From: Poecilobothrus nobilitatus
Taxonomy: Eukaryota > Arthropoda > Insecta > Diptera > Dolichopodidae
Direction: 5' to 3'
Assembly (NCBI GenBank): GCA_947095535.1
Contig: OX352774.1
Span: forward strand, 263,411,843 to 263,475,842
DNA: 64,000 nucleotides
Each line of letters starts with the position of its first letter. The first letter of the stretch is position 1. A model generated the notes under the pieces. The model saw only the letters and a program-made list of their open reading frames with translations. It had not been told where the DNA came from and did not search any database. A program made the translations under genes and the position numbers. Below are positions 1 to 12,886 of this stretch, piece after piece.

Positions 1-5
1 AATCA

Positions 6-233
6 GGAAAAAACAACGGGAAATGGTAGAAAAATCGATTTAAAGATTCGGTATTTTCAAAATCCATTTTCAGGCGATATAAATTAGTTATGACTTTCGG
101 ATTTCGTTTTTATATTTAGAAATATTGTCCCCTACACAAAAACTATATTTTTTGGTTAATATTCCTATTCTGAAGGAAAATATTCAGTTTTTACTGAAGA
201 AGCAAAAATGATATCAAAATAAGCTTAAAATCT
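6..233 (+). repeat. Representative satellite monomer (228 bp)
   Basis: One complete unit, from GGAAAAAAC to the base before the next equivalent. It contains single ATCGAT, GATATC and AAGCTT sites that recur in most units, so digestion at AAGCTT should give a ~228-bp ladder. Two parts of the unit resemble each other: around base 57 (TCAAAATCCATTTTCAGG) and around 155 in the usual form (TCAAAATTCCTATTCTGAAGG). Each is followed about 10-12 bases later by AGTTATGACT or AGTTTTTACT. This suggests an old internal duplication. The unit start is arbitrary. Confidence 0.9.
183..198. repeat. Perfect 6-bp dyad in the satellite monomer
   Basis: TTCAGT, a TTTT loop, then ACTGAA: an exact inverted repeat present in nearly all of the ~250 monomers. 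It could form a small hairpin or be a protein-binding dyad; the sequence does not say which. It is kept even in units that differ elsewhere. Exceptions include CAGATTTTACTG (12010, 45713), TCTGTTTTTACTG (12237, 24089) and units at 57863 and 60659 where ATATATG replaces it. Confidence 0.75.
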
Positions 234-3200
234 GGAAAAAACAACGGGAAATGGTAGAAAAATCGATTTAAAGATTCCGTATTTTCAAAATCCATTTTCA
301 GGCGATATAAATTAGTTATGACTTTCGGATTTCGTTTTTATATTTAGAAATATTGTCCCCTACACAAAAACTATATTTTTTGGTTAAAATTCCTATTCTG
401 GAGGAAAATATTCAGTTTTTACTGAAGAAGCAAAAATGATATCAAAATAAGCTTAAAATCTCAAAAAAACAACGGGAAATGGTAGAAACATCGATTTAAA
501 GATTCCGTATTTTCAAAATCCATTTTCAGGCCATATAAATTAGTTATGACTTTCGGATTTCGTTTTTATATTTAGAAATATTGTCCCCTACACAAAAACT
601 ATATTTTTTGGTCAAAATTCCTATTCTGAAGGAAAATATTCAGTTTTTACTGAAGAAGCAAAAATGATATACAAACTAAGCTTAAAATCAGGAAAAAACA
701 ACGGGAAATGGTAGGAAAATCGTATTAAAGATTCGGTATTTTCAAAATCTATTTTCACGCGATATAAATTAGTTATGACTTTTGGATTTCGTTTTTATAT
801 TTAGAAATATCGTTCCCTACACAAAAACTATATTTTTTGGTCAAAATTCCTATTCTGAAGGAAAATATTCAGTTTTTACTGAAGAAGCAAAAATGATATC
901 AAAATAAGCTTAAAATCAGGAAAAAACAACGGGAAATGGTAGAAAAATCGATTTAAAGATTCCGTATTTTCAAAATCCATTTTCAGGCGATATAAATTAG
1001 TTATGACTTTCGGATTTCGTTTTTATATTTAGAAATATTGTCCCCTACACAAAAACTATATTTTTTGGTCAAAATTCCTATTCTGAAGGAAAATATTCAG
1101 TTTTTACTGAAGAAGCAAAAATGATATCAAAATAAGCTTAAAATCAGGAAAAAACAACGGGAAATGGTAGAAAAATCGATTTAAAGATTCCGTATTTTCA
1201 AAATCCATTTTCAGGCGATATAAATTAGTTATGACTTTCGGATTTCGTTTTTATATTTAGAAATATTGTCCCCTACACAAAAACTATATTTTTTGGTCAA
1301 AATTCCTATTCTGAAGGAAAATATTCAGTTTTTACTGAAGAAGCAAAAATGATATCAAAATAAGCTTAATATCGTGAAAAAACAACGGGAAATGGTAGAA
1401 AAATCGATTTAAAGATTCGGTATTTTCAAAATCCATTTTCAGGCGATATAAATTAGTTATGACTTTCGGATTTCGTTTTTATATTTAGAAATATTGTCCC
1501 CTACACAAAAACTAAATTTTTTGGTCAAAATTCCTATTCTGAAGGAAAATATTCAGTTTTTACTGAAGAAGCAAAAATGATATCAAAATAAGCTTAATAT
1601 CGTGAAAAAACAACGAGAAATGGTAGAAAAATCGATTTAAAGATTCCGTATTTTCAAAATCCATTTTCAGGCGATATAAATTAGTTATGACTTTCGGATT
1701 TCGTTTTTATATTTAGAAATATTGTCCCCTACACAAAAACTATATTTTTTGGTCAAAATTCCTATTCTGAAGGAAAATATTCAGTTTTTACTGAAGAAGC
1801 AAAAATGATATCAAAATAAGCTTAAAATCAGGAAAAAACAACGGGAAATGGTAGAAAACTCGATTTAAAGATTCGGTATTTTCAAAGTCTATTTTCACGC
1901 GATATAAATTAGTTATGACTTTTGGATTTCGTTTTTATATTTAGAAATATCGTTCCCTACAGAAAAACTCTATTTTTTGGTCAAAATTCCTATTTTGAAG
2001 GAAAATATTCAGTTTTTATTGAAGAAGCAAAAATGATATCAAAATAAGCTTAAAATCAGGAAAAAACAACGGGAAATGGTAGAAAAATCGATTTAAAGAT
2101 TCCGTATTTTCAAAATCCATTTTCAGGCGATATAAATTAGTTATGACTTTCGGATTTCGTTTTTATATTTAGAAATATTGTCCCCTACACAAAAACTATA
2201 TTTTGTGGTCAAAATTCCTATTCTGAAGGAAAATATTCAGTTTTTATTGAAGAAGCAAAAATGATATCAAACTAAGCTTAAAATCAGGAAAAAACAACGG
2301 GAAATGGTAGAAAAATCGATTTAAAGATTCGGTATTTTCAAAATCCATTTTCAGGCGATATAAATTAGTTATGACTTTCGGATTTCGTTTTTATATTTAG
2401 AAATATTGTCCCCTACACAAAAACTATATTTTTTGGTTAATATTCCTATTCTGAAGGAAAATATTCAGTTTTTACTGAAGAAGCAAAAATGATATCAAAA
2501 TAAGCTTAAAATCTGGAAAAAACAACGGGAAATGGTAGAAAAATCGATTTAAAGATTCCGTATTTTCAAAATCCATTTTCAGGCGATATAAATTAGTTAT
2601 GACTTTCGGATTTCGTTTTTATATTTAGAAATATTGTCCCCTACACAAAAACTATATTCTTTGGTCAATATTCCTATTCTGAAGGAAAATATTCAGTTTT
2701 TACTGAAGAAGCAAAAATGATATCCAAACTAAGCTTAAAATCAGGAAAAAACAACGGGAAATGGTAGGAAAATCGTATTAAAGATTCGGTATTTTCAAAA
2801 TCTATTTTCACGCGATATAAATTAGTTATGACTTTCGGATTTCGTTTTTATATTTAGAAATATTGTCCCCTACACAAAAACTATATTTTTTGGTTAATAT
2901 TCCTATTCTGAAGGAAAATATTCAGTTTTTACTGAAGAAGCAAAAATGATATCAAAATAAGCTTAAAATCTGGAAAAAACAACGGGAAATGGTAGAAAAA
3001 TCGATTTAAAGATTCCGTATTTTCAAAATCCATTTTCAGGCGATATAAATTAGTTATGACTTTCGGATTTCGTTTTTATATTTAGAAATATCGTTCCCTA
3101 CACAAAAACTATATTTTTTGGTCAAAATTCCTATTCTGAAGGAAAATATTCATTTTTTACTGAAGAAGCAAAAATGATATCAAAATAAGCTTAAAATCAG

Positions 3201-6200
3201 GAAAAAACAACGGGAAATGGTAGAAAAATTGTTTTAAAGATTCGGTATTTTCAAAATCCATTTTCACGCGATATAAATTAGTTATGACTTTCGGATTTCG
3301 TTTTTATATTTAGAAATATTGTCCCGTACACAAAAACTATATTTTTTTGGTCAAAATTCCTATTCTGAAGGAAAATGTTCAGTTTTTACTGAAGAAGCAA
3401 AAATGTTATCAACATAAGCTTAAAATCAGGAAAAAACAACGGGAAATGGTAGAAAAATCGATTTAAAGATTCGGTATTTTCAAAATCAATTTTCAGGCGA
3501 TATAAATTAGTTATGACTTTCGGATTTCGTTTTTATATTTAGAAATATTGTCCCCTACACAAAAACTATATTTTTTGGTCAAAATTCCTATTCTGAAAGA
3601 AAATATTCAGTTTTTACTGAAGAAGCAAAAATGATATCAAAATAAGCTTAAAATCAGGAAAAAACAACGGGAAATGGTAGAAAAATCGATTTAAAGATTC
3701 CGTATTTTCAAAATCAATTTTCAGGTGATATAAATTAGTTATGACTTTCGGATTTCGTTTTTATATTTAGAAATATTGTCCCCTACACAAAAACTATATT
3801 TTTTGGTCAAAATTCCTATTCTGAAGGAAAATATTCAGTTTTTACTGAAGAAGCAAAAATGATATCAAAATAAGCTTAATATCGTAAAAAAACAACGGGA
3901 AATGGTAGAAAAATCGATTTAAAGATTCGGCATTATCAAAATCAATTTTCAGGCGATATAAATTAGTTATGACTTTCGGATTTCGTTTTTATATTTAGAA
4001 ATATAGACCCGTACACAAAAACTATATCTTTTGGTCAAAATTCCTATTCTTAAGGAAAATATTCAGTTTTTACTGAAGAAGCAAAAATGATATCAAAATA
4101 AGCTTAATATCGTAAAAAAACAACGGGAAATGGTAGAAAAATCGATTTAAAGATTCGGCATTTTCAAAATCAATTTTCAGGCGATATAAATTAGTTATGA
4201 CTTTCGGATTTCGTTTTTATATTTAGAAATATAGACCCGTACACAAAAACTATATCTTTTGGTCAAAATTCCTATTCTGAAGGAAAATATTCAGTTTTTA
4301 CTGAAGAAGCAAAAATGATATCAAAATAAGCTTAAAATCAGGAAAAAACAACGGGAAATGGTAGAAAAATCGATTTAAAGATTCGGTATTTTCAAAATCC
4401 ATTTTCAGGCGATATAAATTAGTTATGACTTTCGGATTTCGTTTTTATATTTAGAAATATTGTCCCCTACACAAAAACTATATTTTTTGGTCAAAATTCC
4501 TATTCTGAAAGAAAATATTCAGTTTTTACTGAAGAAGCAAAAATGATATCAAAATAAGCTTAAAATCAGGAAAAAACAACGGGAAATGGTAGAAAAATCG
4601 ATTTAAAGATTCCGTATTTTCAAAATCCATTTTCAGGCGATATAAATTAGTTATGACTTTTGGATTTCGTTTTTATATTTAGAAATATCCCCTACACAAA
4701 AACTATATTTTTTGGTCAAAATTCCTATTCTGAAGGAAAATATTCAGTTTTTACTGAAGAAGCAAAAATGATATCAAAATAAGCTTAAAATCAGGAAAAA
4801 ACAACGGGAAATGGTAGAAAAATCGATTTAAAGATTCGGTATTTTCAAAATCCATTTTCAGGCGTTATACATTAGTTATGACTTTCGGATTTCGTTTTTA
4901 TATTTAGAAATATTGTCCCCTACACAAAAACTATATTTTTTGGTCAAAATTTCTATTCTGAAGGAAAATATTCAGTTTTTACTGAAGAAGCAAAAATGAT
5001 ATCAAAATAAGCTTAAAATCAGGAAAAAACAACGGGAAATGGTAGAAAAATCGATTTAAAGATTTGGTATTTTGAAAATCAATTTTCAGGTGATATAAAT
5101 TAGTTATGACTTTCGGATTTCGTTTTTATATTTAGAAATATTGTCCCGTACACAAAAACTATATTTTTTGGTCAAAATTCCTATTCTGAAGGAAAATATT
5201 CAGTTTTTACTGAAGAAGCAAAAATGATATCAAAATAAGCTTAATATCGTAAAAAAACAACGGGAAATGGTAGAAAAATCGATTTAAAGATTCGGCATTT
5301 TCAAAATCAATTTTCAGGCGATATAAATTAGTTATGACTTTCGGATTTCGTTTTTATATTTAGAAATATTGACCCGTACACAAAAACTATATCTTTTGGT
5401 CAAAATTCCTATTCTGAAGGAAAATATTCAGTTTTTACTGAAGAAGCAAAAATGATATCAAAATAAGCTTAAAATCAGGAAAAAACAACGGGAAATGGTA
5501 GAAAAATCGATTTAAAGATTCGGTATTTTCAAAATCCATTTTCACGCGATATAAATTAGTTATGACTTTTGGATTTCGTTTTTATATTAAGAAATATTGT
5601 CACCTACACAAAAACTATATTTTTTGGTAAAAATTCCTATTCTGAAGGAAAATATTCAGTTTTTACTGAAGAAGCAAAAATGATATCAAAATAAGCTTAA
5701 AATCAGGAAAAAACAACGGGAAATGGTAGAAAAATCGATTTAAAGATTCGGTATTTTCAAAATCCATTTTCACTCGATATAAATTAGTTATGACTTTTGG
5801 ATTTCGTTTTTATATTAAGAAATATTGTCCCCTACACAAAAACTATATTTTTTGGTAAAAATTCCTATTCTGAAGGAAAATATTCAGTTTTTACAGAAGA
5901 AGCAAAAATGATATCAAAATAAGCTTAAAATCAGGAAAAAACAACGGGAAATGGTAGAAAAATCGATTTAAAGATTCGGTATTTTCAAAATCCATTTTCA
6001 CGCGATATAAATTACTTATGACTTTTGGATTTCGTTTTTATATTTAGAAATATTGTCCCCTACACAAAAACTATAATTTTTGGTCAAAATTCCTATTCTG
6101 AAAGAAAATATTCAGTTTTTACTGAAGAAGCAAAAATGATATCAAAATAAGCTTAAAATCAGGAAAAAACAACGGGAAATGGTAGAAAAATCGATTTAAA

Positions 6201-6849
6201 GATTCGGTATTTTCAAAATCCATTTTCACGCGATATAAATTACTTATGACTTTTGGATTTCGTTTTTATATTTAGAAATATCCCCTACACAAAAACTATA
6301 TTTTTTGGTCAAAATTCCTATTCTGAAGGAAAATATTCAGTTTTTACTGAAGAAGCAAAAATGATATCAAAATAAGCTTAAAATCAGGAAAAAACAACGG
6401 GAAATGGTAGAAAAATCGATTTAAAGATTCGGTATTTTCAAAATCCATTTTCACTCGATATAAATTAGTTATGACTTTTGGATTTCGTTTTTATATTAAG
6501 AAATATTGTCCCCTACACAAAAACTATATTTTTTGGTAAAAATTCCTATTCTGAAGGAAAATATTCAGTTTTTACTGAAGAAGCAAAAATGATATCAAAA
6601 TAAGCTTAAAATCAGGAAAAAACAACGGGAAATGGTAGAAAAATCGATTTAAAGATTCGGTATTTTCAAAATCCATTTTCACGCGATATAAATTACTTAT
6701 GACTTTTGGATTTCGTTTTTATACGCGTACGATAGGATCGGGTATAATAAAATTACTCCTCCGTTTGTAACACCTCGAAATAAGCGAGCTAGATATACCT
6801 TCAAAGGTATGGATCGGATCAGAAAAAAATTCTAAGACTTTTGAGCCAT

Positions 6850-6864
6850 GTCCGTCCGTCCGTC
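6850..6864 (+). repeat. GTCC microsatellite of HINE copy 1
   Basis: Three GTCC units plus GTC, immediately followed by AGCACG. The (GTCY)n proto-microsatellite is a known hallmark of DINE-1/mini-me elements. This copy is the shortest of the three in the window (3, 9 and 5 full units). Confidence 0.9.
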
Positions 6865-7932
6865 AGCACGCTAACTCAAAAACTAAGAAAGCTAGAATCT
6901 TGAAATTTACAAAAAATATTTTGGGAGTAATTTGTAGGTTCCCTATTTATTTTGGTTGAGTTTGGACCAAGCCTTAAGGTAGCTCTCAAACACCTATCTT
7001 TTAGATCCCCACATTTTTTTTGTAATAGAGCTATGAAATTTTAACTGCTGATAGATCTCACAAAAATATTAATTTTATTTTTAATAACTTTTTTTTGTAG
7101 CCCCACCCGTTACGGAGCTACAGCTCCCCAAAGGTTCAAAAAAGCTCTATATTTAAACTGTTATAGCACAAGTTGTATAAGGTATATCTTCATTTTGAAA
7201 ACGCCAAACGATTACTACTTTTATTAGCTTTAAAAGTATGTATACAACTAATATATAGAGGTGGCATACGGTGTCTTAATTTACCGTTATGCGAAACTAA
7301 AATTTTGCAAAATTCTTTAATCCTTCTATCTTCTAAACGGTTTAAGTTGGAAACTTGAAATTTTGACAGAAATTAGATCTTCAAAAATAAGTATGAGTCA
7401 TTTCAAAAATTTATTTTGTATCACCCCCCGTTTAGGAGCTGTAAGGGGTCAAAAACTGAAAATTTCCTATTTTTAAACACCTGTAACTTGAACACCTGTT
7501 AACATTTTTTTGAAGTAATACACAAAAATTAAAGCTTCAACATTATACTCTTATTTCTGTTAACAACTTTTTTTAATAATATAGGGTTACTTTATAATTG
7601 ACGAAAGTGTTACTTGATTTTTTCAAATTTTCTAACAAATTTCTTTAAAACGAATTTTTTCCATTTTGTTTTACTCGATAATTTGAAATTGTTGAGGATA
7701 TAATGCGTAGTACAAAAAAATGTAAATAAATAAACAACATAACGGTTGCTTGAAGAATTTTTATTTATATGATATTGATATATATACATACTTATATAAT
7801 ATCATGTTTATTTACATATCGTATATGTCACTAGTGAATGAATGATAAGAGTATAGATGTATATTATATAGCGCCGTATTTACATACATATATGTATTTT
7901 ATTGTACTTATAAGAAATTATTCTGTCAATGG

Positions 7933-7965
7933 AATATTTAAATATAATATAATATAATATTTAAA
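7933..7965. repeat. AT-only near-palindrome inside HINE copy 1
   Basis: An AATATTTAAATATAAT-type run with four ATAAT-like steps bounded by TTTAAA on both sides. The same 33-bp segment occurs at 14108-14140 and 62050-62082 in the other two copies. It is likely a simple-sequence hotspot of the element; no function can be assigned. Confidence 0.7.
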
Positions 7966-8239
7966 ATTATATTTACTATTTTGTACTAAGTAAATTTAAT
8001 ATAAATTTACCGCTTAGTATTAAATGGTACTATAGAATATTTGAAAAAGTTTTGGATTGATAATCGTTATGTGGAAGGTTAGAATCTGCTTTTGAAGAAT
8101 GTACATATAAACATATAGTTTGAATATATGTACAACCCATAAGTTCTAGAAATTATAAAATTCACCCAAATTATTTTAAAATACTAAAATATTAAAAAAA
8201 TAATATTGTAGGCAGAGTGGCTGTGAACATACTAACGGT

Positions 8240-8286
8240 TCGTACGGGTATCTAAGAGTTGACAAAGTCAACTGTATTCTTCCTCG
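8240..8286 (+). repeat. 3' terminus of HINE copy 1: subterminal inverted repeat plus hairpin
   Basis: TCGTACGGGTAT at 8240-8251 is the inverted counterpart of the 5' end. A hairpin follows: AGTTGAC (8257-8263), loop AAA, GTCAACT (8267-8273), then GTATTCTTCCTCG to the end. A hairpin shortly before the 3' end is the usual termination signal of rolling-circle elements. The end lacks the CTRR of canonical Helitrons, which fits the Helentron/HINE branch. Confidence 0.8.
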
Positions 8287-11200
8287 TTATATTTAGAAAT
8301 ATTGTCCCCTACACAAAAACTATATTTTTTGGTCAAAATTCCTATTCTGAAAGAAAATATTCAGTTTTTACTGAAGAAGCAAAAATGATAACAAAATAAG
8401 CTTAAAATCAGGAAAAAACAACGGGAAATGGTAGAAAAATCGATTTAAAGATTCCGTATTTTCAAAATCCATTTTCAGGCGATTTAAATTAGTTATGACT
8501 TTCGGATTTCGTTTTTATATTTAGAAATATTGTCCCCTACACAAAAACTATATTTTTTGGTCAAAATTCCTATTCTGAAGGAAAATATTCAGTTTTTACT
8601 GAAGAAGCAAAAATGATAACAAAATAAGCTTAAAATCAGGAAAAAAAAACTGGAAATGGTAGAAAAATCGATTTAAAGATTCGGTATTTTCAAAATCAAT
8701 TTTCAGGCGATATAAATTAGTTATGACTTTCGGATTTCGATTTTATATTTAGAAATATTGTCCCGTACACAAAAACTATATTTTTTTGGTCAAAATTCCT
8801 ATTCTGAAGGAAAATATTCAGTTTTTACTGAAGAAGCAAAAATGATATCAAAATAAGCTTAAAATCGTGAAAAAACAACGGGAAATGGTAGAAAAATCGA
8901 TTTAAAGATTCGGTATTTTCAAAATCCATTTTCAGGCGATATAAATTAGTTATGACTTTCGGATTTCGGTTTTATATTTAGAAATATTGTCCCCTACACA
9001 AAAACTATATTTTTTGGTCAAAATTCCTATTCTGAAGGAAAATATTCAGTTTTTACTGAAGAAGCAAAAATGATATCAAAATAAGCTTAAAATCAGGAAA
9101 AAACAACGGGAAATGGTAGAAAAATAGATTTAAAGATTCCGTATTTTCAAAATCCATTTTCTGGCGATATACATTAGTTATGACTTTTGGATTTCGTTTT
9201 TATATTTAGAAATATCGTTCCCTACACAAAAACTCTATTTTTTGGTCAAAATTCCTATTCTGAAGGAAAATATTCAGTTTTTACTGAAGAAGCAAAAATG
9301 ATATCAAAATAAAAATTAAAATCAGCAAAAAACAACGGGAAATGGTAGAAAAATTGATTTAACGATTCGGTATTTTCAAAATCCATTTTCAGGCGATATA
9401 AATTAGTTATGACTTTTGGATTTCGTTTTTATATTTAGAAATATCGTTCCCTACACAAAAACTCTATTTTTGGTTAAAATTCTTATTTTGAAGGAAAATA
9501 TTCAGTTTTTAATTAAGAAGTAAAAATGATATCAAAATAAGCTTAAAATCAGGAAAAAACAACGGGAAATGGTAGAAAAATCGATTTAAAGATTTCGTAT
9601 CTTCAAAATCCATTTTCTGGCGATATACATTAGTTATGACTTTTGGATTTCGTTTTTATATTTAGAAATATCGTTCCCTACACAAAAACTCTATTTTTTG
9701 GTCAAAATTCCTATTCTGAAGGAAAATATTCAGTTTTTACTGAAGAAGCAAAAATGATATCAAAATAAGCTTAAAATCGTGAAAAAACAACGGGAAATGG
9801 GATAAAAATCGATTTAAAGATTCCGTATTTTCAAAATCCATTTTCAGGCGATATAAATTAGTTATGACTTTCGGATTTCGGTTTTATATTTAGAAATATT
9901 GTCCCCTACACAAAAACTATATTTTTTGGTCAAAATTCCTATTCTGAAGGAAAATATTCAGTTTTTACTGAAGAAGCAAAAATGATATCAAAATAAGCTT
10001 AAAATCAGCAAAAAACAACGGGAAATGGTAGAAAAATCGATTTAAAGATTTCGTATCTTCAAAATCCATTTTCTGGCGATATACATTAGTTATGACTTTT
10101 GGATTTCGTTTTTATATTTAGAAATATCGTTCCCTACACAAAAACTCTATTTTTTGGTCAAAATTCCTATTCTGAAGGAAAATATTCAGTTTTTACTGAA
10201 GAAGCAAAAATGATATCAAAATAAGCTTAAAATCGTGAAAAAACAACGGGAAATGGGATAAAAATCGATTTAAAGATTCCGTATTTTCAAAATCCATTTT
10301 CAGGCGATATAAATTAGTTATGACTTTCGGATTTCGGTTTTATATTTAGAAATATTGTCCCCTACACAAAAACTATATTTTTTGGTCAAAATTCCTATTC
10401 TGAAGGAAAATATTCAGTTTTTACTGAAGAAGCAAAAATGATATCAAAATAAGCTTAAAATCAGCAAAAAACAACGGGAAATGGTAGAAAAATCGATTTA
10501 AAGATTCCGTATTTTCAAAATCCATTTTCTGGCGATATACATTAGTTATGACTTTTGGATTTCGTTTTTATATTTAGAAATATCGTTCTCTACACAAAAA
10601 CTCTATTTTTTGGTCAAAATTCCTATTCTGAAGGAAAATATTCAGTTTTTACTGAAGAAGCAAAAATGATATCAAAATAAGCTTAAAATCGTGAAAAAAC
10701 AACGGGAAATAGTAGAAAAAACGATTTAAAGATTCGGTATTTCAAAATCCATTTTCAGGCGATATACATTAGTTATGACTTTCGGATTTCGGTTTTATAT
10801 TTAGAAATATTGTCCCCTACACAAAAACTATATTTTTTGGTCAAAATTCCTATTCTGAAGGAAAATATTCAGTTTTTACTGAAGAAGCAAAAATGATATC
10901 AAAATAAGCTTAAAATCAGCAAAAAACAACGGGAAATGGTAGAAAAATCGATTTAAAGATTCGGTATTTTCAAAATCCATTTTCAAGCGATATACATTAG
11001 TTATGACTTTCGGATTTCGTTTTTATATTTAGAAATATCGTTCTCTACACAAAAACTCTATTTTTTGGTCAAAATTCCTATTCTGAAGGAAAATATTCAG
11101 TTTTTACTGAAGAAGCAAAAATGATATCAAAATAAGCTTAAAATCGTGAAAAAACAACGGGAAATGGGATAAAAATCTATTTAAAGATTCCGTATTTTCA

Positions 11201-12886
11201 AAATCCATTTTCAGGCGATATAAATTAGTTATGACTTTCGGATTTCGGTTTTATATTTAGAAATATTGTCCCCTACACAAAAACTATATTTTTTGGTCAA
11301 AATTCCTATTCTGAAGGAAAATATTCAGTTTTTACTGAAGAAGCAAAAATGATATCAAAATAAGCTTAAAATCAGCAAAAAACAACGGGAAATGGTAGAA
11401 AAATCGATTTAAAGATTCGGTATTTTCAAAATCCATTTTCAGGTGATATACATTAGTTATGACTTTCGGATTTCGTTTTTATATTTAGAAATATTGTCCC
11501 CTACACAAAAACTATATTTTTTGGTCAAAATTCCTATTCTGAAAGAAAATATTCAGTTTTTACTGAAGAAGCAAAAATGATATCAAAATAAGCTTAAAAT
11601 CAGGAAAAAAGAACGGGAAATGGTAGCAAAATCGATTTAAAGATTCGGTATTTTCAAATTCTATTTTCAGGCGATATAAATTAGTTATGACTTTCGGATT
11701 TCGTTTTTATATTTAGAAATATTGTCCCCTACACAAAAACTATATTTTTGGTCAAAATTCCTATTCTGAAGGAAAATATTCAGTTTTTACTGAAGAAGCA
11801 AAAATGATAACAAAATAAGCTTAAAATCAGGAAAAAACAACGGGAAATGGTAGAAAAATCGATTTAAAGATTCCGTATTTTCAAAATCCATTTTCAGGCG
11901 ATATACATTAGTTATGACTTTCGGATTTCGTTTTTATATTTAGAAATATTGTCCCCTACACAAAAACTATATTTTTTGGTCAAAATTCCTTTTCTGAAGG
12001 AAAATATTCAGATTTTACTGAAGAAGCAAAAATGATATCAAAATAAGCTTAAAATCAGGAAAAAACAACGGCAAATGGTAGAAAAATCGATTTAAAGATT
12101 CCGTATTTTCAAAATCCATTTTCAGGCGATATACATTAGTTATGACTTTCGGATTTTGTTTTTACATTTAGAAATATTGTCCCGTACACAAAAACTATAT
12201 TTTTTGGTCAAAATTCCTATTCTGAAGGAAAATATTCTGTTTTTACTGAAGAAGCAAAAATGATATCAAAAAAAGCTTAAAAACAGGAAAAAACAACGGG
12301 AAATGGTAGGAAAATCGATTTAAAGATTCGGTATTTTCAAAAACCATTTTCAGGCGATATAAATTAGTTATGACTTTCGGATTTCGTTTTTATATTCAGA
12401 AATATTGTCCCCTACACAAAAACTATATTTTTTGGTCAAAATTCCTATTCTGAAGGAAAATATTCAGTTTTTACTGAAGAAGCAAAAATGATATCAAAAT
12501 AAGGTTAAAATCAGGAAAAAACAACGGGAAATAGTAGAAAAATCGATTTACAGATTCGGTATTTTCAAAATCCATTTTCAGGCGATATAAATTAGTTATG
12601 ACTTTCGGATTTCGTTCTTATATTCAGAAATATTGTCCCGTACACAAAAACTATATTTTTTGGTCAAAATTCCTATTCTGAAGGAAAATATTCAGTTTTT
12701 ACTGAAGAAGCAAAAATGATATCAAAATTCGCTTAAAATCAGGAAAAAACAACGGGAAATGGTAGAAAAATCGATTTAAAGATTCTGTATTTTCAAAATA
12801 CATTTTCAGGCGATATAAATTAGTTATGACTTTCGGATTTCGTTTTGATATTCAGAAATATTGTCCCCTACACAAAAACTATATTT
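8287..12886 (+). repeat. Satellite array block 2
   Basis: About 20 monomers resuming at TTATATTTAGAAAT, in phase with the point where block 1 broke off. Units between about 9550 and 11500 alternate strictly between two variant types (see the separate entry). Between 12300 and 12886 the units carry TATTCAGAAAT, ATAAGGTTAAAATC and ATTTACAGATTCGG variants that recur at 15680-16500. No gene is seen. Confidence 0.96.
9550..11500 (+). repeat. Dimeric higher-order repeat (456 bp) in the satellite
   Basis: Monomers alternate between a type with ATCGTTCCCTACAC + CTCTATT (around 9668, 10129, 10585, 11039) and a type with ATTGTCCCCTACAC + CTATATT (around 9898, 10354, 10808, 11267). Private markers repeat at exactly two monomers: GATTTCGTATCTTC at 9591 and 10047, and AAATGGGATAAAAA at 9795 and 10251, with a further copy at 11162. 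Dimers of this kind arise when a two-unit block is amplified by unequal exchange. Confidence 0.85.

Larger units (their letters stand above)
1..6720 (+). repeat. Satellite array block 1, ~228-bp monomers head to tail
   Basis: About 29-30 tandem copies of a ~228-bp AT-rich monomer. The landmark GGAAAAAACAACGGG begins at 6 and 234, and its equivalent (CAAAAAAAC variant) at 462, which fixes the period. Landmarks in order through a unit are the CAACGGGAAATGG box, ATCGAT, TTCAAAATCCATTTTC, the AGTTATGACTTTCGG box, GTCCCCTACAC, TTTTTTGGTCAAAATTCC, the TTCAGT-TTTT-ACTGAA dyad, GATATC and AAGCTT. Variation is mostly single substitutions; CACGCGATAT replaces CAGGCGATAT in scattered units, and two units lose bases at AAATATCCCC (4687, 6278). 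No frame stays open for long and nothing suggests a gene. I do not recognise the family by name. Confidence 0.97.
6721..8286 (+). mobile_element. DINE-1/INE-1-like non-autonomous Helentron (HINE), copy 1
   Basis: A full-length 1566-bp element interrupting a monomer at CGTTTTT/ATATTT. The 5' end is ATACGCGTACGA, which pairs with TCGTACGGGTAT at 8240-8251 (11 of 12). It has a GTCC microsatellite after GCCAT, a downstream box AAACTAAGAAAGCTAG that resembles the conserved core of Drosophila INE-1/mini-me elements, an AT-rich interior, and a 3' hairpin at 8257-8273 ending in TTCCTCG. There is no Rep/helicase or endonuclease coding sequence, so the element would depend on an autonomous Helentron in trans. 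The left flank has five T and the right flank TT, against TTTTT in the intact monomer: two T are gained, as expected for insertion at TT or a 2-bp duplication. The interior carries only short open frames (for example 7173-7358) that look like chance. Confidence 0.85.

Noticed and set aside
6..233. CENP-B box or known 1.688-type satellite identity
   Set aside because: No stretch fits the spaced TTCG...A..CGGG pattern of a CENP-B box. Slight resemblance of the AGTTAT...TTTCGTTT segment to other fly satellites is too short to claim relationship without an alignment.
1..6720. CRISPR-like array of direct repeats
   Set aside because: The whole ~228-bp unit is conserved; there are no short repeats with unique spacers. 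This is satellite DNA of a eukaryote.
7173..7358. 61-codon open frame inside HINE copy 1
   Set aside because: It is hydrophobic and low complexity, is interrupted in the other two copies, and lies in non-coding element DNA. No domain is recognised.
8257..8273. Rho-independent terminator
   Set aside because: A hairpin followed by T-rich sequence, but it sits at the end of a eukaryotic rolling-circle element and recurs at the same place in the other copies.
6721..8286. Canonical Helitron (TC...CTRR ends)
   Set aside because: The end is CCTCG rather than CTRR, subterminal inverted repeats are present, and insertion is at TT rather than AT. These fit the Helentron/HINE type.
6721..8286. TIR-type DNA transposon (MITE)
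   Set aside because: The 12-bp inverted repeats might suggest this, but the 3' one is subterminal (35 bp inside the end), there is a 3' hairpin, and the GTCC tract matches DINE-1.
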